Shown: one piece after another, positions 8,816 to 16,150 of the stretch
Numbering within the stretch: the stretch's first letter is position 1
Layout of the letters: every line of letters starts with the position of its first letter
DNA from: Planctomycetaceae bacterium
Lineage (GTDB): Bacteria > Planctomycetota > UBA1135 > GCA-002686595
Direction: 5' to 3'
NCBI GenBank assembly: GCA_016125265.1
Contig: WGMC01000013.1
Coordinates: 1 to 64,000 of the forward strand
Length of the DNA: 64,000 bases
Notes under the pieces: model-generated
Seen by the model: the letters and a program-made list of their open reading frames with translations, nothing else
Told to the model about the DNA's origin: nothing
Database searches by the model: none
Program-made: the position numbers and the translations under genes

Positions 8816-9061
8816 GTGGATCTTCCGGGCGGCGATGAAGCCTGGGTGGAGCAAGAGTTGGCCCGTGAGGCGTTCCGAAAAGAACTGCGACTCCCGACAG
8901 AAATGGGAGAGGACGACTGTCGCGCTTCGCTGGAGATGCTCAACACGCTCTACACGAGGCAGGGCTGGAGCAGCGGAATGCATCAAACCGAGGAGATGGT
9001 GCGCCGGTTTGCGAGCGCAGCGACCGAACAGGCCCGAGCTCTGGGTGGGTCGGGGCGATAG
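8816..9061 (+). CDS. Hypothetical protein, N-terminus uncertain
   Basis: 81 residues from a GTG at 8816. The reading frame is open and protein-like upstream to 8684, coding for LNNEHNLDF, TDRLTLGEIRRRLPSG and beyond, so the true product probably starts earlier, perhaps at the CTG at 8699. An in-frame ATG at 8666 is followed five codons later by TAG (8681-8683), so an ancestral start may have been lost. The protein is acidic and helical with no recognised domain. It follows the HEAT-repeat gene by about 180 bases. Confidence 0.5.
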   Translation: MDLPGGDEAWVEQELAREAFRKELRLPTEMGEDDCRASLEMLNTLYTRQGWSSGMHQTEEMVRRFASAATEQARALGGSGR

Positions 9062-9101
9062 CCATCTGGCGAACGCTTTTGCCGCGCGTACGCCGCATCG
9101 A

Positions 9102-9169
9102 GCCTAAGTGCCTACAGCAAAGCCACTTAGGCGAGCTGCACGGAGTCGTACTGTTGCACTTCGTGCAAC
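9102..9169. promoter_or_regulatory. Two adjacent hairpins ahead of the DUF1232-ParB-coupling protein operon
   Basis: GCCTAAGTG (9102-9110) pairs perfectly with CACTTAGGC (9124-9132). GTTGCAC (9153-9159) pairs with GTGCAAC (9163-9169) around a TTC triloop. The first could end transcription from the preceding gene. The second, tight hairpin lies about 90 bases upstream of the DUF1232 start and could be an operator or leader structure. Confidence 0.4.
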
Positions 9170-9256
9170 ACCCCCGGGCCGCGGACTTCGCGGCTGATGC
9201 TGATTGCGTCGGGTCGAAGTTCCGCCCGGCACGCATCAACCCCATCTCCGCGCACC

Positions 9257-9427
9257 ATGAGAACCGCACTCCTGCTCGTCGGCTGCATCCTGTACGTAAT
9301 CAGCCCCATCGACCTCATCCCGGATCCCATCGTCATCATCGGCTGGCTGGACGATGTTGCCGTCATTGCAGGGACGGTCAAGGCAATCTCGGCTGGCAAG
9401 AAGCCGTGTGACGGAGGTGCCCAGTGA
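9257..9427 (+). CDS. DUF1232 (YkvA-like) small membrane protein
   Basis: 56 residues from the ATG at 9257, chosen because it begins directly with the hydrophobic helix MRTALLLVGCILYVISP. The family core YVISPIDLIPDPIVIIGWLD is clear, with the characteristic SPIDLIPD turn and a GWLDD motif in front of a second hydrophobic helix. DUF1232 proteins are small membrane proteins of unknown function that are common on plasmids and integrative elements. Its stop overlaps the GTG start of parB (GTGA), so it is the first gene of the ParB/coupling-protein operon. Confidence 0.85.
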   Translation: MRTALLLVGCILYVISPIDLIPDPIVIIGWLDDVAVIAGTVKAISAGKKPCDGGAQ

Positions 9428-10284
9428 GCGCCCGCACCCTTCAACGCTTGCCGCTCGACCGGCTCATGCCCGACCCCGGGCAGCCGCGCAAGGCGTTTTG
9501 CGAGGAGTCGCTTGCCGGGCTGGCGAGGACACTGGCCGAGGGCCAGCTCCAGCCAATCCTGGCCTACAGACGAGGTGAGCAACTCATCATCCTCGACGGC
9601 GAACGGCGATGGCGTGCCGCACGCATGGCCGGGCTCGAGGCCGTCGATGTCGTTGTCGTGGAGCTCGAAGAAGGCGAGGACGCGCTGGAGAAGGCGCTCG
9701 TCGCCAACCTCCAGCGCGACGACCTCTCCCCCATCGAGAAGGCGCGCGCCATCGCGCGCCTAATGGAGCGCGCCGAACTCCCGGCGGCTCGTGTCGCGGA
9801 ACGGCTCGGACTTTCCGCGGGGAACGTCTCGCGGCTCCTCGCCCTGCTCGAACTGCCGGAGTCGGTCCAAGGCCAAGTAGACCGGAAGGAGATCGGAGCC
9901 AGCACGGCCTACCAGATCACGCAAGCCGGCGACGCGGAAGCCCAGCTTCGTCTCGCTGCGGAGGCGGCTGACAAGAAGCTCAGCCGGGAAGCCGTGGCCG
10001 CGCGGGTCAAACGCGAAGCCTCCGGCACAACGCCGTCCGGGAAGGGGCGCACTCGCTGCCTGGCGAACCTCGGCTTGGGCCGCTCTGTCGCGCTCTCGGG
10101 TCCTGGACTCGACAGCGTGGAGACTCTCATCGCCTGGTTGGAGGAACTGCTCACGCGAGCGCGCAAGGCTCGCCCGCGCGGGATGGCGCTGCCCACGTTC
10201 CTGGCCCTGCTGCGCGATGAGAGCAAGGCCGCCGAGCGGCAACCCGGTTCGGAAGCGTCGGCCGCCGGTGGAGGTGGCCAGTGA
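9424..10284 (+). CDS. ParB/RepB/Spo0J family DNA-binding protein
   Basis: 286 residues. The N-terminal ParB domain starts with LPLDRLMPDPGQPRK and holds the nucleotide-binding GERRWRAA motif at about 58-65. It continues with VANLQRDDLSPIEKARAI and a helix-turn-helix with RVAERLGLSAGNVSRLLALL at about 120-145. The C-terminus is Ala/Gly-rich and probably flexible. ParB proteins bind centromere-like sites for partition, or act as nucleases or regulators on plasmids and ICEs. No ParA is encoded nearby, which argues for an accessory role on the element. It is coupled by four-base overlaps to DUF1232 upstream and the VirD4-like ATPase downstream. Confidence 0.9.
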   Translation: MSARTLQRLPLDRLMPDPGQPRKAFCEESLAGLARTLAEGQLQPILAYRRGEQLIILDGERRWRAARMAGLEAVDVVVVELEEGEDALEKALVANLQRDDLSPIEKARAIARLMERAELPAARVAERLGLSAGNVSRLLALLELPESVQGQVDRKEIGASTAYQITQAGDAEAQLRLAAEAADKKLSREAVAARVKREASGTTPSGKGRTRCLANLGLGRSVALSGPGLDSVETLIAWLEELLTRARKARPRGMALPTFLALLRDESKAAERQPGSEASAAGGGGQ

Positions 10285-11765
10285 GACTTTGGCCGTTCCG
10301 CAGGCGGTCGCGTGACGCAGCACGCCCGCGCTGGGATCTTTCCGACACGCTTCTCCACTGGTCGCGGCACGACGCGTGGTCCCTGCGCGACGCGGTCGAA
10401 GGCACAATTGTGGTCGGCGCGACAGGATCGGGTAAATCGTCTGGATCGGGCCGCGCCATCGCGCTCGCGATGCTGCGATCCGGATTTGGTGGGCTCGTGC
10501 TCACGGCGAAGCCCGACGACCTGGCCACATGGCAACGCCACTGTCGCGAAGCGGGCCGCGAAGACGACTTGCGCGTCTTCGGACCGGACAGCGAGTTGCG
10601 GTTCGGCTTCCTCGATTACGAGCTCAACCGTCCTGGCAGAGGCGCCGGACTCACCGAGAACATCGTCCAACTGCTCTCGGCCGTGCTCGAAGTAGCGGAG
10701 CGTGGCTCCGGCACCGGCGGCGACGGAGAACAATACTGGAAGCGGGCGCAGGCCCAGCTCGCCAGGAACGCCATCGACCTCCTGTCGATGGCGACCGGCC
10801 GCGTCACAGTGCCGGAACTCTACAAGCTCGTAATCTCGGCACCGGCCTCGCGAGAGCAGGTCCGCAGTGATGACTGGCGCGCCAGTTCCTTCTGCTTTCG
10901 CTGCCTCGGTGACGCCGATCGCCGCGAGAAGTCGCCGGAACAAGCACGCGACTTCGAGCTCGTCGCCGACTATTTCCTGGTGGAGTTCGCGGCGCTTAGC
11001 GATCGCACCAGAAGCGTTGTAGTATCTAGCTTCACGTCCACAGTCGATATCTTGAATCGCTCTTTGCTGCGGGAGCTGTTCTGCACGACGACGAACATCA
11101 CGCCGGCGGCCGCTGAAGAGGGTGCGATCATTGTCATCGACTTGCCCGTGAAGCTCTTCGCGGAAGTCGGGCAGTTCGCCCAGGTCCTGTGGAAGACGGC
11201 ATTTCAGCGATCCATCGAGCGGCGCAACATCGAAGCGAGCCCGCGTCCGGTGTTCCTGTGGGCAGACGAGGCGCAGCACGTCATCACATCAGGCGACGCG
11301 ATGTTCCAGACGACCTGCCGCTCGTCGCGCGCCGCGACCTGCTATCTGACGCAGAACATCAGCAACGTGTACGCCGCCCTCGGCGGCAGCGAAAAAGGGC
11401 GGGTCGAGGCGGCATCCCTCTTCGGAAACCTCAACACCAAAGTCTTCCACTGCAACAGTGACCCAGTGACCAACGAGTGGGCGGCCGGCCTCATCGGTCG
11501 CACGCGCCAGGCCTTCGCCAACGCGAGCAACAGCCACACGGCCGAAGACCAGATGACGTCACTCCTCGGCCTTCCTGGCGCCGGCGGCGGCAACTCCGGC
11601 TTTAGCGAGTCCTATGAGTTTGAAGTTCAGCCTCGCGCCTTCACCCAGCTTCGCACCGGGGGACCGGAGCATCGCTGGTGCGTCGACGGCATCGTCTTTC
11701 AGAACGGCAAGTCCTTCCGCGCGAGCGGCACAAACTGGCTTCCCGTCGCCTTCTCGCAGCGCTGA
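10281..11765 (+). CDS. VirD4/TraD-like type IV coupling ATPase without TM anchor
   Basis: 494 residues. Walker A is GATGSGKSS at residues 46-53, and the Walker B region VFLWADEAQ lies at about 323-331. A Q-rich strand with YLTQNISNVYAALGG follows, as in TraG/VirD4 and TraM-recognition proteins. Such ATPases bring the relaxosome or substrate to a conjugation pore. The usual two N-terminal TM helices of VirD4 are absent: the protein begins with a basic soluble segment. A four-TM protein is encoded just downstream and may supply the membrane part, which is inference. GTG start overlaps the parB stop. Together with ParB it points to a conjugative or mobilisable element. Confidence 0.85.
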   Translation: MRLWPFRRRSRDAARPRWDLSDTLLHWSRHDAWSLRDAVEGTIVVGATGSGKSSGSGRAIALAMLRSGFGGLVLTAKPDDLATWQRHCREAGREDDLRVFGPDSELRFGFLDYELNRPGRGAGLTENIVQLLSAVLEVAERGSGTGGDGEQYWKRAQAQLARNAIDLLSMATGRVTVPELYKLVISAPASREQVRSDDWRASSFCFRCLGDADRREKSPEQARDFELVADYFLVEFAALSDRTRSVVVSSFTSTVDILNRSLLRELFCTTTNITPAAAEEGAIIVIDLPVKLFAEVGQFAQVLWKTAFQRSIERRNIEASPRPVFLWADEAQHVITSGDAMFQTTCRSSRAATCYLTQNISNVYAALGGSEKGRVEAASLFGNLNTKVFHCNSDPVTNEWAAGLIGRTRQAFANASNSHTAEDQMTSLLGLPGAGGGNSGFSESYEFEVQPRAFTQLRTGGPEHRWCVDGIVFQNGKSFRASGTNWLPVAFSQR

Positions 11766-11791
11766 CCGAACCTGTCACCAGGAGCAGCTCT

Positions 11792-12376
11792 ATGCAACCC
11801 CACGATACTCCCAATGGCGGCCAGGCAAGAGCCGGACTTGGCGGCGCGCTCTTCGCGTGCCGCGCGCTTGCCACTACGGTCGAAGTTTTTCTGCACGAGG
11901 GCGGAACGTTCGGGGAGCGCTACATCGGCGCTCAAGCGGTTGCCGGCGTCGTGCTACTGATCGTTTTTCCGGCCTTTTGCCCGGGCGGGGACGACGAGAC
12001 GTTGCTCGCCTTCCTCTGTCTGTACGTACTTGGCTGCGTCGGCGTGCGCGGTCGTGCAGTCAAGCGCCGCTCCCGGGGTGGGTCGCAACCCCACAGCTAC
12101 TACAGCGGCTCGCCGTGGGTGATGCGCCTCTCTCGGCGCCTGAGCGAGCGCACCGCCAAGGCCGTGGTTGAGCCGGCCCTGGTCTGGTTGCTCGGCGCGC
12201 TCATGGCCGAGGTGGATCGGACGCTCGGCGGCTTCCTGCTGCTCGCCGGCTTCGGCCTGCTCATCTCCGTGCACGCCTCCCTCGCGCTCGAACGCACGCG
12301 CATCCTCGACATGCACGACGCCCTCATCCAGCAACGCGACGTGGCGGAACGGTTCCGCCGACTGCGCGGTGAATGA
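11792..12376 (+). CDS. Four-TM membrane protein of the conjugation block
   Basis: 194 residues from the ATG at 11792, preceded by a good Shine-Dalgarno AGGAGC. The frame is open upstream but overlaps the coupling ATPase and is basic there, so it is rejected. Hydrophobic segments occur near residues 45-65, 70-92, 128-146 and 150-172, with a basic loop (GRAVKRRSRGG) between the second and third, which suggests an even-numbered topology with cytoplasmic ends. No family is recognised. Its place directly after a coupling ATPase lacking its own TM helices suggests it could anchor that ATPase. Confidence 0.7.
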   Translation: MQPHDTPNGGQARAGLGGALFACRALATTVEVFLHEGGTFGERYIGAQAVAGVVLLIVFPAFCPGGDDETLLAFLCLYVLGCVGVRGRAVKRRSRGGSQPHSYYSGSPWVMRLSRRLSERTAKAVVEPALVWLLGALMAEVDRTLGGFLLLAGFGLLISVHASLALERTRILDMHDALIQQRDVAERFRRLRGE

Positions 12377-12397
12377 CCCCCTAGCAGGAGATCTACG

Positions 12398-12691
12398 ATG
12401 ACGAAGAACGACGAAACCCCGAAGATCGGCGCCGGTCATGCCGAAGCCATGCTTCGGCAGGGCCTCAGCGAACTGCGCGGCGCTTTCTTCAACGAATCCA
12501 ACGTGGCGCAACCGTCCCAGTACGGCCTCTATGGGACCAAGACGCCCGGCGAGGTGGCCGATGCACGGAAGGCCGGGGAAGAGTACGACCGCGGCGAAGA
12601 GCCCGGCGCGGTCGTCTCCGAGCGGCTCCACCAGGCCGAGCACGACCCCCGGCGCGACGCTCAGGAACGGACAGGCCCCGAGCGCGATTGA
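12398..12691 (+). CDS. Small hydrophilic protein of the mobile element
   Basis: 97 residues with a strong Shine-Dalgarno (AGGAGAT) seven bases before the ATG. It is very hydrophilic, rich in Glu, Arg and Ala, with a central SQYGLYGTKTPGEVADARK segment and a C-terminal charged helix. No domain is recognised. It lies 21 bases after the four-TM gene in the same operon, so it is likely to be an accessory of the transfer block. Confidence 0.6.
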   Translation: MTKNDETPKIGAGHAEAMLRQGLSELRGAFFNESNVAQPSQYGLYGTKTPGEVADARKAGEEYDRGEEPGAVVSERLHQAEHDPRRDAQERTGPERD

Positions 12692-12774
12692 GCGGGCAAG
12701 GTCCTCCGAGCGCCGGCCATGCGGCCGGCGCGCAGCGAGCTCCAAGAACACCTCAGTTTTTCCCGGAGAGCATC

Positions 12775-13104
12775 ATGGACGGCGAATCGCTTCCCCATCT
12801 CTCGGATCTCGTTCCTCTTGACGATGTGTGCCGACTTCTTCCGACACGCACACACCGCAGCACGGTGTTTCGCTGGGCTCAGAAGGGACGCCGCGGCGTG
12901 CGGCTACGCGTTGTTGCGGTCGGCGGGACCAAATGCACCACGGAAGCGTGGCTGATGGCATTCTTTGCGGCGGTGGAGGTGGCAGGCCAGCCCCAGAAGC
13001 ATGTCACTCCGGATTCTGGCGCTGCACACAAGTGCGCCAAGCGGCGGACGAGCGCGAGCCCCGGAACTCTCGAGGTCCTGCGACGCCACGGTCTATCTGG
13101 GTGA
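12775..13104 (+). CDS. DUF1580 helix-turn-helix protein
   Basis: 109 residues from the ATG at 12775, preceded by GGAGAG. An upstream in-frame start would add 29 residues of Ala/Pro-rich sequence and is not favoured. The core (DLVPLDDVCRLLP, then RWAQKGRRGVRLRVVAVGG, then TTEAWLMAFF) follows the DUF1580 layout: an excisionase-like helix-turn-helix with a Trp-containing recognition helix, a basic GVRL wing and a final helix. DUF1580 is best known from planctomycetes and sits next to integrases, so it may act as an excision factor or regulator of the element. The C-terminal 35 residues are basic and low-complexity. Confidence 0.75.
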   Translation: MDGESLPHLSDLVPLDDVCRLLPTRTHRSTVFRWAQKGRRGVRLRVVAVGGTKCTTEAWLMAFFAAVEVAGQPQKHVTPDSGAAHKCAKRRTSASPGTLEVLRRHGLSG

Positions 13105-13214
13105 CCGAACTACGACCTATGTAGCGCCTCGGATGAGCAAGTGGAGTTCGGGGGCCGCGCACCAGCGACCCTCCAGCTTAAACATAGAGATGCTGAAGTT
13201 CGGCATCATCCTCG

Positions 13215-13946
13215 CTAGGAAGGAATCTCAAGCAGCGGCCGGAAGTAGCGCATGGGGATACCGCGAATTTCGTTTGGCCAATCGCCTGGCCCGCAAACCA
13301 ACGCAACAACCTGACCCTCCTCGTCGAGGACCGGAGCGCCGCTGGTCCCCTCCAAGAATTCATCGGCCGGACGGTCGTGAGCGAAGGCGAAGATTTGGAA
13401 CTCGGCATCGTCGCGCACGTATCGCAATCCGGCGTGTGCGGCTTGCTTCGTCGCGAAGTAAAACTCTCCGAAGTGCTTCTCAGCCGAGGGTTTCACATTG
13501 CCGGCGAAGCCGTACGTGCGGTCGTCCCGCGGAGGGTCAAAACTGATTCGGGAAAGCTCCCTGGGCAGATCCTGGACTCGTCCGCCGGCTGCGTCCGAGA
13601 GCTGCCAGCGAGGCCCCAAGCCCGACGGCACCTTGACCGCAGCCAAGTCGAGTTCGCAGCCCTTTGTGCCGAGAGTGCAGAGTCGAACGTAGTGCATCGC
13701 ACCGAGTTGGTACACGTTCGTTCCCTTCCCAGGCACGAACTCACATTCCACCGCCCAGTTGCTCTCGTCGCCCACCGCATGCGAAACCGTAAGGATCCAC
13801 CTGACTCCCAGGTGCTCGACCAGGCAAGCGGACGCTATCTTGTTCGGAACAAGGTCGGGCCCAAGCCGCCGCAGGGGGATGCTGCGCAGCACCAGAAATC
13901 CGTCACTGGGGCGATTGCTGCTGTTACTACTCAAATCCCAAGCCAC
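13215..13946 (-). CDS. Trypsin-like serine protease, likely conflict-system effector
   Basis: 243 residues with no signal peptide, so probably cytoplasmic. The chymotrypsin-fold triad can be read: H56 in ILTVSHAVGD, D100 in CELDLAAVKV, S202 in EGTSGAPVLDEEGQVVAL. Intracellular trypsin-like proteases paired with adaptor proteins are effectors in bacterial NTP-dependent conflict systems described by Aravind and co-workers. The start ATG lies inside the last codons of the upstream membrane protein (16-base overlap), so the two form a tight two-gene operon. They sit between the transfer block and the integrase, a typical cargo position. Family is clear; the defence role is inferred. Confidence 0.8.
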   Translation of the reverse strand: MAWDLSSNSSNRPSDGFLVLRSIPLRRLGPDLVPNKIASACLVEHLGVRWILTVSHAVGDESNWAVECEFVPGKGTNVYQLGAMHYVRLCTLGTKGCELDLAAVKVPSGLGPRWQLSDAAGGRVQDLPRELSRISFDPPRDDRTYGFAGNVKPSAEKHFGEFYFATKQAAHAGLRYVRDDAEFQIFAFAHDRPADEFLEGTSGAPVLDEEGQVVALVCGPGDWPNEIRGIPMRYFRPLLEIPS

Positions 13947-14551
13947 CCGGTCAACGCCCAGGGGATGAACCAGGTGAGAGCCGAGGACAAGAGGCAGGAG
14001 CCGATGAGGTGCCAGGCCTTGATTCGGCTGTCCCTTTGGTCCCGAGTAGTCGTTTGCCGACGTCCGCGATGCGCATCGCGGGCAGCGGAGTGGCGCACCT
14101 CGCGCACCTCTTGCCGAAGCTCCACAACGTTGCCGCGCAACTCAACGACTTCTTCAACGAGTTGCGCCTGATAGTTCGGCTGCGCCCATAGCGCTGGCAT
14201 CGGCGGCGCAGACCAATCGTCGGCCAGTCTGAGCGCGCGCTCTTCGGCGACGAGCGTCTTGAGTCTTTGCTGCCCGCAATCTTCTCGCATGGCTATCAGC
14301 ACCGGGCTGGCCGTGGCATGACGGATGGCTGCCAGCAGCGAGTCAGCTGCGCCGCATTGCGTCAATGTGCGGTGAACATCCGCGATGCCCAAGGCATTGT
14401 AGGGATCAGGAGTGTTCGCCAACTTCAATGCGATGCGCATCGATGGACAGTCCCGCAAGTCCGTCAGCGGGTGTAGGAGCCGTTCCATGTGCTCCTGCCG
14501 TGCCAGTAGGTGCATCAAGGCCTCAGACGGGCGGTGTGTCGCGAAATTCAT
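13931..14551 (-). CDS. Effector-associated-domain-like protein with coiled coil and C-terminal TM anchor
   Basis: 206 residues from the ATG at 14551; the upstream extension of the frame is antisense to the integrase and rejected. The N-terminal helical domain (about 5-75) has the pattern LTDLRDCPSMRIALKLA, then an IADVHRTLTQCG helix and LLAAIRHA. This resembles effector-associated (EAD/trypco-type) domains that link trypsin-like and other effectors in conflict systems. Next come a coiled coil at about 120-150 (VEEVVELRGNVVELRQEV), a basic linker, and a TM helix close to the C-terminus (about 180-202). It would tether the protease encoded by the overlapping downstream gene at the membrane. The domain match is by eye and needs a profile search. 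Confidence 0.6.
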   Translation of the reverse strand: MNFATHRPSEALMHLLARQEHMERLLHPLTDLRDCPSMRIALKLANTPDPYNALGIADVHRTLTQCGAADSLLAAIRHATASPVLIAMREDCGQQRLKTLVAEERALRLADDWSAPPMPALWAQPNYQAQLVEEVVELRGNVVELRQEVREVRHSAARDAHRGRRQTTTRDQRDSRIKAWHLIGSCLLSSALTWFIPWALTGWLGI

Positions 14552-14612
14552 GGCTCTCTGACGACGACTCGGCCATCCATCGATCTGGACCGTCTTCGAC
14601 GGCTGCGGGGGC

Positions 14613-15845
14613 CTAACCCATTCTACGCATAACCGCGGTTGCCTGAGAAAGGTCCAACTCCGCGTAGACCTCGGTAGTCGTCGGCGAGACGTGGCCGAGG
14701 ACCGCCCTAGCCGCGTCGATGCCGAGCTCCTTGCGGATGCGAGTTGCCGCCGCATGGCGGAGCTGGTTCGGTGCCCAATGCGGCACGCTGGCGCGCCGGC
14801 AGGCCCGGGCGATCGCCCGGGCAAGGCTGTCTTTTCCGTACTCAGGGCCGACTACCCAGCCCCGCGAAGCGGACGACGGACCGGCCCCTGTCGGCACACG
14901 GCGCTCGTTGCGGGGGGACCTTGCTCCGCGCTGCCGGGCCGCGATCGCCTCCTTCGGCGAAAAGAGCGGAACGTCCGGCGTGGGTGCGGGAAGACGGACC
15001 AGGTACGGCGCGAGCACTTCCTGTCCCCGTGGGCCAATGGCGATCACCCGCGCGCGGCCGTAGTGGAGCGTCTTGTGCTGTTCCGGGCGGTAGAGCCAGA
15101 CCTCGCCGCTTCGGTCGAGGGAACGGGGCGTGAGGGTCCGCGCCTCAGCGGGGCGCATCCCGGTGTGCCACATCAGCAGGACCATGGCGCGGACCGGCGG
15201 CTGGAGGTAGGGCAGGGTGGCGGCAACGTGTACCCAGGGAACGGGCCGCACGGGAGCGGGATCCGGGGCCTTGCTTCTCCCTCGTTTGAGCGGCCGCAAT
15301 GCGCGCAGCGCTCCGAAGACCTCGGCGCCGACGTGTTCTTCCTCGGCTCCCCAGCCGAACAGGCGGACCAACCGACGGATTCGGTCGTTGACCGTGGGCC
15401 GGGCGAGCCCCGACGCGATCATCGACTCTCGGACCTCCTTGAGTTGCCGGAGCTCGAACTCGCCGGCCGGTAGCGCTGCCCACAGTTGGAGAAGCGGCCG
15501 GACGGAGTACCGGATGTTCGTGACCTCGTGGGTGAGAGTCCCATCCTGACGCCGGTAGTAGACCTCCGCATGCTCCAGGTAAAGCGCGACGAGATCGGCC
15601 ACGTCGAGCGGCCGTGCATCGGGGAGGGCTGCCTGTGGGATTTCCCGGCCGTTGGCCTCCCAACGGGCCTGGAAGGCTGCGAACCGCGCATGGGACGCGG
15701 GGTCGTCGAAGGGCCCGAACCAGAACTGTCGACCGTTGAATCTGGCGTAGCCGTTGCCGCTACGCCGGTGCCGCTTGAGGGTGGGCGCGGCCTTGATGTG
15801 CCGAGTCATGTTGCGCGGGGGCTGTGGAAGCGTGGACGAATCCAC
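14613..15845 (-). CDS. Tyrosine recombinase / integrase
   Basis: 410 residues. An N-terminal Arm/SAM-like domain reaches to about 200. The catalytic domain has the first Arg in WHTGMRPAEA, the beta-sheet Lys in EQHKTLHYGRAR, box II as PNQLRHAAATRIRKE (Asn in place of the more common His, a variant I associate with planctomycete integrases), the LGH His, and the nucleophile Tyr in TTEVYAELD. It would integrate and excise the element at the 3' end of the neighbouring tRNA-Pro gene. GTG start at 15845, with AGGA upstream; an in-frame ATG at 15809 is an alternative. Transcription runs away from the tRNA, into the element. Confidence 0.93.
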   Translation of the reverse strand: MDSSTLPQPPRNMTRHIKAAPTLKRHRRSGNGYARFNGRQFWFGPFDDPASHARFAAFQARWEANGREIPQAALPDARPLDVADLVALYLEHAEVYYRRQDGTLTHEVTNIRYSVRPLLQLWAALPAGEFELRQLKEVRESMIASGLARPTVNDRIRRLVRLFGWGAEEEHVGAEVFGALRALRPLKRGRSKAPDPAPVRPVPWVHVAATLPYLQPPVRAMVLLMWHTGMRPAEARTLTPRSLDRSGEVWLYRPEQHKTLHYGRARVIAIGPRGQEVLAPYLVRLPAPTPDVPLFSPKEAIAARQRGARSPRNERRVPTGAGPSSASRGWVVGPEYGKDSLARAIARACRRASVPHWAPNQLRHAAATRIRKELGIDAARAVLGHVSPTTTEVYAELDLSQATAVMRRMG

Positions 15846-15930
15846 ACATCCTGGCCTTGAGCCGCGCTGCGCTGATCCAGGCAGGTTCGCCTAAGATGGC
15901 GATCGGCAACCAGTTACGTCGATGAAAGGG

Positions 15931-16007
15931 TGGTCGGGGTGATAGGATTTGAACCTACGACCTCTGCGTCCCGAACGCAGCGCTCTACCAAGCTGAGCCA
16001 CACCCCG
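15931..16007 (-). tRNA. tRNA-Pro (anticodon CGG)
   Basis: 77 bases including an encoded CCA. The acceptor stem pairs CGGGGTG with CACCCCG, the D-arm has GCTCAGCTTGGTAGAGC, and the anticodon loop TTCGGGA carries CGG at 15971-15973. The T-arm loop reads GGTTCAAATCC. It is intact, and its 3' end faces the integrase, marking the attachment site of the element. Confidence 0.95.
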
Positions 16008-16150
16008 CTGAAGGGCCGGGGAGAGTAGGCGCACGGGGGGGCTCCGGTCAAGGCCCAGGGTCCATCCAATGGGTCCCGGAGGGCGGGCCAGCCGGCCCGC
16101 CCGCTCACCCGGCGGTCCGGCGGGGCCGACTCGAGCGCGGGCGCGCTCCC

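Larger units (their letters stand above)
1..15930. mobile_element. Integrative element or genomic island next to tRNA-Pro, left end not seen
   Basis: The right end is set by a tyrosine integrase whose start lies about 85 bases from the 3' end of tRNA-Pro, the usual layout for integration into a tRNA 3' end. Inside are a serine resolvase, DUF1232, ParB, a VirD4-like coupling ATPase, a multi-TM protein, DUF1580 and unrelated cargo. Base composition on the left is visibly more A+T-rich than in the core genes to the right. I found no copy of the tRNA 3' end inside the window, so the left end is probably outside it. No relaxase or mating-pore gene is present, so it could be part of an ICE, an element mobilised by another one, or a decayed island. 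Two nested elements cannot be excluded, because the resolvase block differs in character from the ParB block. Confidence 0.65.

Noticed and set aside
1-15900. Second copy of the tRNA-Pro 3' end as left att site
   Set aside because: Scanned by eye for the T-arm and acceptor sequence and not found; the left end is assumed to lie outside.
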